From contig OZ244173.1 in the NCBI GenBank assembly GCA_965216515.1, positions 2,604,001-2,668,000 on the forward strand: DNA of 64,000 nt. Direction: 5' to 3'. This DNA is from CAXMRP01 sp965216515. GTDB taxonomy: Bacteria > Pseudomonadota > Alphaproteobacteria > Rhizobiales > Afifellaceae. Under the pieces are notes generated by a model. That model searched no databases and was not told the DNA's origin. It worked only from the letters and a program-made list of their open reading frames with translations. This document shows positions 59,376-64,000 of this stretch, piece after piece (within the stretch, counting starts at the first letter, position 1; each line of letters starts with the position of its first letter). The translations under genes were made by a program, and so were the position numbers.

Positions 59376-59981
59376 TCAGCCGGTCAGTGTTCCCTTCGTG
59401 GAGGGAACCGCATCGCCGGCTTTGGGATCGATCGTGAAAGCGGCCCTCAGCACCCGCGCCACGGCCTTGAAACAGGTCTCCGCCACATGGTGGCTGTTTT
59501 CACCATACAGGTTTGCAATATGTAGCGTGATACCCGAATTCTGCGCCAGCGCGTGGAAGAATTCCCGCACGAGTTCGCTATCGAAATCACCGATTTTCGG
59601 CTTGTTGAAGGTTACCGACCAGACGAGATAGGGTCGGCCGGACACATCGACCGCCGCCCGTGTCGCCACTTCATCCATGACCAGATCAAGCGAGGCGAAG
59701 CGTGAGATCCCCCGCCGTTCGCCCAACGCGGTCGCGATCGCCTGTCCGAGCGCAATTCCCACATCCTCCACCGTGTGATGCTGATCGATATGCAGGTCCC
59801 CCTCAGCCTTCACGGTGATATCCATCAGTGAATGCCGGGACAATTGTTCCAGCATGTGATCGAAAAAACCTATTCCCGTTTCAATCGCGTATTGGCCCGA
59901 ACCGTCGAGGTTGACGGCGACCGAAATGCTCGTTTCGGCGGTCTTGCGGGCGATTTCGGCCTGGCGCATCGCCGTCTCCAT
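59376..59981 (-). CDS. hisB: Imidazoleglycerol-phosphate dehydratase
   Basis: This 201-residue manganese enzyme of histidine synthesis has GIGFFDHMLEQLSRHSLMDI, the metal site HIDQHHTVEDVGIALGQAI, and the second site NLYGENSHHVAETCFKAVAR. It is monofunctional, with no phosphatase domain. ATG 59981 gives METAMRQAEIARKT; ATG 59969 is an alternative four residues in. It heads the his run and is divergent from hslV. Confidence 0.96.
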   Translation of the reverse strand: METAMRQAEIARKTAETSISVAVNLDGSGQYAIETGIGFFDHMLEQLSRHSLMDITVKAEGDLHIDQHHTVEDVGIALGQAIATALGERRGISRFASLDLVMDEVATRAAVDVSGRPYLVWSVTFNKPKIGDFDSELVREFFHALAQNSGITLHIANLYGENSHHVAETCFKAVARVLRAAFTIDPKAGDAVPSTKGTLTG

Positions 59982-60059
59982 GGCTTGTCTCGATTGTCTG
60001 GGCGCTTTTATCAGCGGCAGCCTGGCTTGGCCACTGTCCAACATGGACCGGGCACATTG

Positions 60060-60087
60060 CTTGCGTGGCGTGGCGCAACGCTTAAAT
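60060..60087 (+). promoter_or_regulatory. Heat-shock (sigma-32)-type promoter candidate for hslVU
   Basis: CTTG (60060-60063), 17 bp, then CTTAAAT (60081-60087) resembles the alphaproteobacterial sigma-32 pattern (CTTG, 16-17 bp, CYTATNT). It lies about 90 bp before the hslV start, where such a promoter is expected because hslVU is heat-inducible in many bacteria. It is pattern-based only. Confidence 0.45.
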
Positions 60088-60176
60088 AGGGTTTGCCCTG
60101 GCGCGCGGGAACGAAGCGTAGAACCGCCGCGCCACATCGACAAACGGAGCGGCAGGTCCGCTGTAAGGAGCATCGT

Positions 60177-60761
60177 TTGACCCGACTTCATTCGGATTCG
60201 TCGCCATTCGTGTCCGCCGACAATCCCATGCATGCAACAACGATCGTCACGGTTCGCAAGGGCGGCCGCGTGGTCATCGCGGGCGATGGCCAGGTTTCCC
60301 TTGGCCAGACCGTCATCAAGCACAACGCAAGAAAGGTGCGTCAGGTCGGCAAGGGGGACGTGATTGCCGGTTTTGCCGGTGCCACGGCAGATGCGTTCAC
60401 GCTGCTGGAGCGCCTGGAATCCAAACTGGAGCAGTATCCCGGTCAGTTGCTCCGGGCTTGTGTGGAGCTTGCCAAGGACTGGCGGACCGATCGCTATCTG
60501 CGCCGCCTTGAGGCGATGATGATTGTGGCCGACAAGGATACGACACTGGTTTTGACAGGAACCGGCGATGTTCTGGAGCCGGAGGCCGGGATATCGGCAA
60601 TAGGTTCGGGCGGCAATTATGCGCTCGCCGCAGCCAAGGCCCTGGCCGACGGCGATCAGGATGCGGAGGCCGTTGCACGGCGCGCCATGCAGATCGCAGC
60701 CGAAATCTGCGTCTTCACCAATGACAGCGTTGTGGTGGAATCACTGGATGCCGGGGAATAG
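60177..60761 (+). CDS. hslV: ATP-dependent protease subunit HslV
   Basis: This 194-residue N-terminal-threonine peptidase is the proteolytic core of HslUV. MHATTIVTVRKGGRVVIAGD marks the mature end, where the catalytic Thr must be freed by removing a propeptide; GQTVIKHNARKVRQVGKGDV, GFAGATADAFTLLERLE and AIGSGGNYALAAAKAL follow. TTG 60177 is chosen because AAGGAG lies six bases before it, giving a 17-residue leader before MHATT; ATG 60228 lacks a ribosome site. The 3' end overlaps the GNAT gene. Confidence 0.94.
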   Translation: MTRLHSDSSPFVSADNPMHATTIVTVRKGGRVVIAGDGQVSLGQTVIKHNARKVRQVGKGDVIAGFAGATADAFTLLERLESKLEQYPGQLLRACVELAKDWRTDRYLRRLEAMMIVADKDTTLVLTGTGDVLEPEAGISAIGSGGNYALAAAKALADGDQDAEAVARRAMQIAAEICVFTNDSVVVESLDAGE

Positions 60762-61290
60762 GCCGGGTGTTGCGTTTCGACCCGTTGCGGTTTCCGATTA
60801 TCCCACCCTGTCCGCCTGGATGGCGCGCCCGCATTGGCGGCAATGGTGGGGCGATCCGGAGACCGAGTTCGGCTACATCCGGGATATGGTCGAGGGCAAC
60901 GACACGACGCGGCCATTCATATTTTTGATCGACGGGAAGGCGGCTGGCTACATCCAGTATTGGTTCATCGGTGACCATCAGAACGAAACATGGCTGAAGG
61001 ACGATCCCTGGCTCGCCCACCTGCCGGGCGATGCGGTCGGCGTCGACATATCCATCGGCGACGAGAAAAATCTTTCAAAGGGAATTGGCACCGCCGTATT
61101 GAGCCAGTTTGTGGAAGAGCTTGTGGGGAAGGGATTCAGGACGATCATCATTGATCCCGACATTGAAAACAGGCGCGCCGTGCGCGCTTATGAAAAGGCC
61201 GGCTTTCGACCGGTTCCGGAACTGCAGGGAAAAACGGGTGGTGTGCTGATCATGCAATACCGCCCCAACGCGAAAGAGACACAGGTATGA
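60748..61290 (+). CDS. GNAT acetyltransferase, AAC(6')-like, inside the hslVU operon
   Basis: This 180-residue single GNAT domain has YPTLSAWMARPHWRQWWGDP, FIFLIDGKAAGYIQYWFIGD, VGVDISIGDEKNLSKGIGTA (acetyl-CoA loop with GIGTA) and IIIDPDIENRRAVRAYEKAG. The WW, GYIQYW and DP-x-NRRA-YEKAGF elements resemble aminoglycoside 6'-N-acetyltransferases of the Acetyltransf_8 type, but the natural substrate may be a protein or small metabolite. It overlaps hslV by 14 bases and hslU by four (ATGA), so it is translated with both. Similar insertion between hslV and hslU occurs in other Hyphomicrobiales, from memory. Confidence 0.88.
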   Translation: MPGNRPGVAFRPVAVSDYPTLSAWMARPHWRQWWGDPETEFGYIRDMVEGNDTTRPFIFLIDGKAAGYIQYWFIGDHQNETWLKDDPWLAHLPGDAVGVDISIGDEKNLSKGIGTAVLSQFVEELVGKGFRTIIIDPDIENRRAVRAYEKAGFRPVPELQGKTGGVLIMQYRPNAKETQV

Positions 61291-62594
61291 GTGCATTCTC
61301 CCCCCGGGAAACTGTATCGGAACTGGATCGGTACATCATCGGCCAGAAAGACGCCAAGCGCGCGGTCGCCATCGCATTGCGCAATCGCTGGCGGCGACAG
61401 CAGTTGGAGGGCGCCATGCGGGAGGAGGTGCTTCCGAAGAATATACTGATGATCGGCCCGACCGGTGTCGGCAAGACCGAGATTTCGCGCCGCCTCGCCA
61501 GACTTGCCGGCGCACCCTTCATCAAGGTCGAGGCGACCAAGTTTACCGAAGTCGGCTATGTCGGCCGCGATGTCGAGCAGATCATCCGGGATCTGGTTGA
61601 AGCCGGTATCGCCATGATCCGTGAGACAAAGCGGAAATCGGTCCAGGCGCGGGCCCATCTCCAGGCCGAAGAGCGGGTGCTGGATGCGCTGGTTGGCCAG
61701 GGCGCGAGCCCCTCCACCCGCGACTCGTTCCGCAAGAAGCTGCGCGACGGCTCGCTCGACGACAAGGAAGTCGAGATCGAGGTTCGCGACACCGGCAATC
61801 CGATGGGCGGGTTCGAGGTTCCCGGCATGCCCGGCGCGTCAATCGGCGTGATGAATATGGGCGACATTCTCGGCAAGGCGTTTGGCGGGCGCACCAAAAC
61901 GCGAAAACTGACCGTCAAGGAATCCTATGACATCCTGATCGCGGAGGAATCGGACAATCTGCTTGACGAGGACCAACTTGTGCAGGAGGCGATCCGCAAT
62001 GTGGAAGATGACGGCATCGTATTCCTCGACGAGATCGACAAGATCTGCGCCCGGGAGGGCAGGGCGGGCGTTGATGTGTCCCGGGAGGGAGTGCAGCGCG
62101 ACCTGCTCCCGCTCGTTGAAGGGACAACCGTGGCGACCAAGCACGGTCCGGTGAAGACGGATCATGTGCTGTTTATTGCATCGGGCGCCTTTCACGTCTC
62201 CAAGCCTTCCGATCTTCTGCCCGAATTGCAGGGGCGATTGCCGATCCGCGTCGAACTGCGGGCTCTGACGGAAGCCGATTTTCGCCGCATCCTGACGGAG
62301 ACCGAGGCCAGTCTGATCAAGCAGTACAAGGCACTCATGGAGACCGAGGGTGTAACGCTGGAATTCGCCGACGACGCCATCGACGCGATCGCCCGCATCG
62401 CCGTTGAGATCAACGCATCGGTGGAAAATATTGGCGCCCGGCGGCTTCAGACCGTGATGGAGCGCATCCTGGACGATGTGTCTTTTACCGCCCCGGACCG
62501 GTCAGGCGAAACGGTGACGATCGACGCCGCCTTTGTCGAGGATCATATCGGCGATTTGGCACGCAATGCCGATCTGAGCCGGTTCATTCTGTAA
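61287..62594 (+). CDS. hslU: HslUV protease ATPase subunit HslU
   Basis: This 435-residue AAA+ unfoldase is partner of HslV. SPRETVSELDRYIIGQKDAK, Walker A LMIGPTGVGKTEISRRLARL, pore loop EVGYVGRDVEQIIRDL, an inserted I-domain (about 110-230), Walker B GIVFLDEIDKICA, and the C-terminus DLARNADLSRFIL that activates HslV are all present. The ATG overlaps the GNAT gene stop. Confidence 0.97.
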   Translation: MSAFSPRETVSELDRYIIGQKDAKRAVAIALRNRWRRQQLEGAMREEVLPKNILMIGPTGVGKTEISRRLARLAGAPFIKVEATKFTEVGYVGRDVEQIIRDLVEAGIAMIRETKRKSVQARAHLQAEERVLDALVGQGASPSTRDSFRKKLRDGSLDDKEVEIEVRDTGNPMGGFEVPGMPGASIGVMNMGDILGKAFGGRTKTRKLTVKESYDILIAEESDNLLDEDQLVQEAIRNVEDDGIVFLDEIDKICAREGRAGVDVSREGVQRDLLPLVEGTTVATKHGPVKTDHVLFIASGAFHVSKPSDLLPELQGRLPIRVELRALTEADFRRILTETEASLIKQYKALMETEGVTLEFADDAIDAIARIAVEINASVENIGARRLQTVMERILDDVSFTAPDRSGETVTIDAAFVEDHIGDLARNADLSRFIL

Positions 62595-62661
62595 GGATCG
62601 AATGCGCGGGCGTCGGTGTGCATTTCGCCCAAGTCTGAATGTTTTGCGAGAAATCCGGTTT

Positions 62662-64000
62662 TCAGGCCGCCGCCCTGTCATTTAGAAACACTCCGATCGT
62701 TTCGGCATCGACGGGTCGACCGATCAGATAGCCCTGAATCTCGTCGCATCCCTCCTTGGCCAGTCTTTCGATATCGGTATCGCGTTCCACACCTTCAGCC
62801 GTCGTACACACGTCCAGCGTCTTGGCGAGGCTGATAATGGCCCTCACGATTGCCAGGGACTGCGGGCTCGTACCCATATCGGCGATGAACGACTGATCGA
62901 TCTTGATTTTGTCGAACGGCAGTGTCTGCAGATAGGACAGCGACGAATATCCGGTTCCAAAATCATCCAGGGAAATGCTCACGCCAAGGGCCCGCAGGCG
63001 AAGGAGGTTGGCCTGCGCGCCCTGGATATCGTCCATCAGCACGGATTCGGTAATTTCCAGAACCAGCCGATCCGGTGACAGACCGCTTTTCTCCAGGGCG
63101 CGCTCCACGGCCTTCGGGACGTTCTGGGCCCGGAACTGCAGCGCTGACAGGTTGACCGAAACATAGATATTGTCCGGCCATGTGACGGCGTGCCGGCAGG
63201 CGGTTTCGAGGATCCAGATCCCCATGTCTGAGATCAGCCCGGCTTCTTCCGCGACGCCGATGAACTCCGCCGGCAGGATCGCGCCCATATCCGGATGGAT
63301 CCACCGCACAAGGGCTTCGCAGCCGCTGGTCTGCCCGCTGGCCATCGACTGGATCGGCTGGAAATACAATGCAAACTCGTCCCTGCGCAGGGCCCGCCGC
63401 AGGTCGAGCTCGAGGGATCGCCGTTCCTGCGCCCTTTTGTCCATGGCGGCATCGAAGTAGCGGAACGTGCCCCGGCCGTCCTGCTTGGCCCGGTAGAGCG
63501 CCAGATCGGCATTCCGAAGAAGCTGTTCCGGTTCGCGTCCGTTCTCCGGCGCGCGGGCAATGCCGAGGCTGCTTCCGATCGAGGCGGATATGCCGTCGAA
63601 CGAGAACGGCTCCTCAAGTCGCGAAATCACCTTCGCTGCCAGCTTGCTGATCGAATCCACATCCACCGTGGAACGGAGGATCAGCGCGAACTCATCGCCG
63701 CCGAGGCGGGCCGCCTGGTCGCCTTCGCCGATAGACGATTCCAGCCGCCGGGCGACCAGCTCCAGCAGCCGGTCGCCGGCAAGGTGGCCGAGCGAATCGT
63801 TGATCGCCTTGAATCGGTCGAGATCCAGAAAAATGAGGACAAACCTCCCCTCGTCCTCATTCAGTCCATCGCAGGCCGATTCCAGCATGTCCCGAAACGC
63901 CCTCCGATTGGAAAGGCGCGTCAGCGCATCGCTCTCGGTCAGCACCTTCATTTCCTGCAGCCGGGTTTTGGCGACCAGTTGCTCCGAATAGATCCGGCCG
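62662..64000 (-). CDS. GGDEF-EAL protein, N-terminus cut by right edge
   Basis: The last 446 residues of a c-di-GMP enzyme are visible. The frame remains open to base 64000 (linker IYSEQLVAKTRLQEMKVLTE, a likely signalling helix), so the ATG at 63951 is probably internal. GGDEF is intact (ARLGGDEFALIL), with no RxxD inhibitory site just before it. The EAL domain has CEALVRW, VNLS, EITES, DDFGTGYSSL, DKIKIDQSF, AEGVE and IQGYLIGRP, all key residues present. Both activities are possible. The sensor part lies outside the window. It is convergent with hslU. Confidence 0.92.
   Translation of the reverse strand, partial: GRIYSEQLVAKTRLQEMKVLTESDALTRLSNRRAFRDMLESACDGLNEDEGRFVLIFLDLDRFKAINDSLGHLAGDRLLELVARRLESSIGEGDQAARLGGDEFALILRSTVDVDSISKLAAKVISRLEEPFSFDGISASIGSSLGIARAPENGREPEQLLRNADLALYRAKQDGRGTFRYFDAAMDKRAQERRSLELDLRRALRRDEFALYFQPIQSMASGQTSGCEALVRWIHPDMGAILPAEFIGVAEEAGLISDMGIWILETACRHAVTWPDNIYVSVNLSALQFRAQNVPKAVERALEKSGLSPDRLVLEITESVLMDDIQGAQANLLRLRALGVSISLDDFGTGYSSLSYLQTLPFDKIKIDQSFIADMGTSPQSLAIVRAIISLAKTLDVCTTAEGVERDTDIERLAKEGCDEIQGYLIGRPVDAETIGVFLNDRAAA

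Overview
The window is 64 kb of GC-rich, densely packed chromosome from an alphaproteobacterium, most likely of the order Hyphomicrobiales (Rhizobiales). The evidence is gene content and order: addAB, a trpF-trpB-trpA-accD-folC cluster, infC-rpmI-rplT-pheST, usp-trpS-murJ-glnD-mutS, sppA-ihfB-lapA, rimP-nusA-ylxR-infB-rbfA-truB-rpsO-pnp, irr divergent from fabA-fabB-fabI, and a his cluster divergent from hslV-hslU. I cannot assign a genus from the sequence alone. No rRNA gene, CRISPR array or replication origin was seen.

Layout. 1-11.2 kb: end of addB, then addA and trxA (+), facing trpFBA-accD-folC and an ABHD10-like hydrolase (-). 11.3-16.6 kb: the translation cluster infC, rpmI, rplT, pheS, pheT (+), where infC appears to start with the rare codon ATT. 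16.8-19.9 kb: a 3.1 kb mobile element with 12-bp terminal inverted repeats and an 8-bp target duplication. It carries an IS1-family single-ORF transposase, a possible small nuclease, a tRNA-like cloverleaf and an orphan winged-helix-like protein. 19.9-29.1 kb: usp, trpS, murJ, glnD and mutS (-). 29.2-41 kb: sppA, ihfB and lapA, then the transcription/translation cluster from rimP to pnp (+). 41-45.2 kb: two adjacent membrane GGDEF-EAL proteins (-). 45.5-49 kb: fabI, fabB and fabA (-) divergent from irr (+). 49-53.1 kb: an SH3-domain secreted protein, a 2-hydroxyacid dehydrogenase, a MoeB/ThiF-like E1 enzyme, a DUF1330 protein and pyrF. 53.1-60 kb: coaA, hisE, hisF, hisA, a large multi-pass membrane protein, hisH, a DUF2628 protein and hisB (-). 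60-62.6 kb: hslV, an AAC(6')-like GNAT gene and hslU (+). The right edge cuts a third GGDEF-EAL gene (-).

Most genes belong to core information processing (recombination repair, mismatch repair, transcription elongation, initiation factors, ribosomal proteins, tRNA synthetases, RNA decay), fatty-acid synthesis and amino-acid or nucleotide biosynthesis. Many neighbours overlap by 1 to 8 bases (ATGA, GTGA, TTGA, TGATG), which implies translational coupling. The accessory part is the mobile element between the convergent genes pheT and usp. It looks like an IS1-family transposon that has captured cargo, and it is the best candidate for undescribed biology here. Secondary points of interest are the c-di-GMP pair with altered active-site residues, the acetyltransferase embedded in the hslVU operon, the zinc-finger loss in AccD and the Irr protein without the usual heme regulatory motif.
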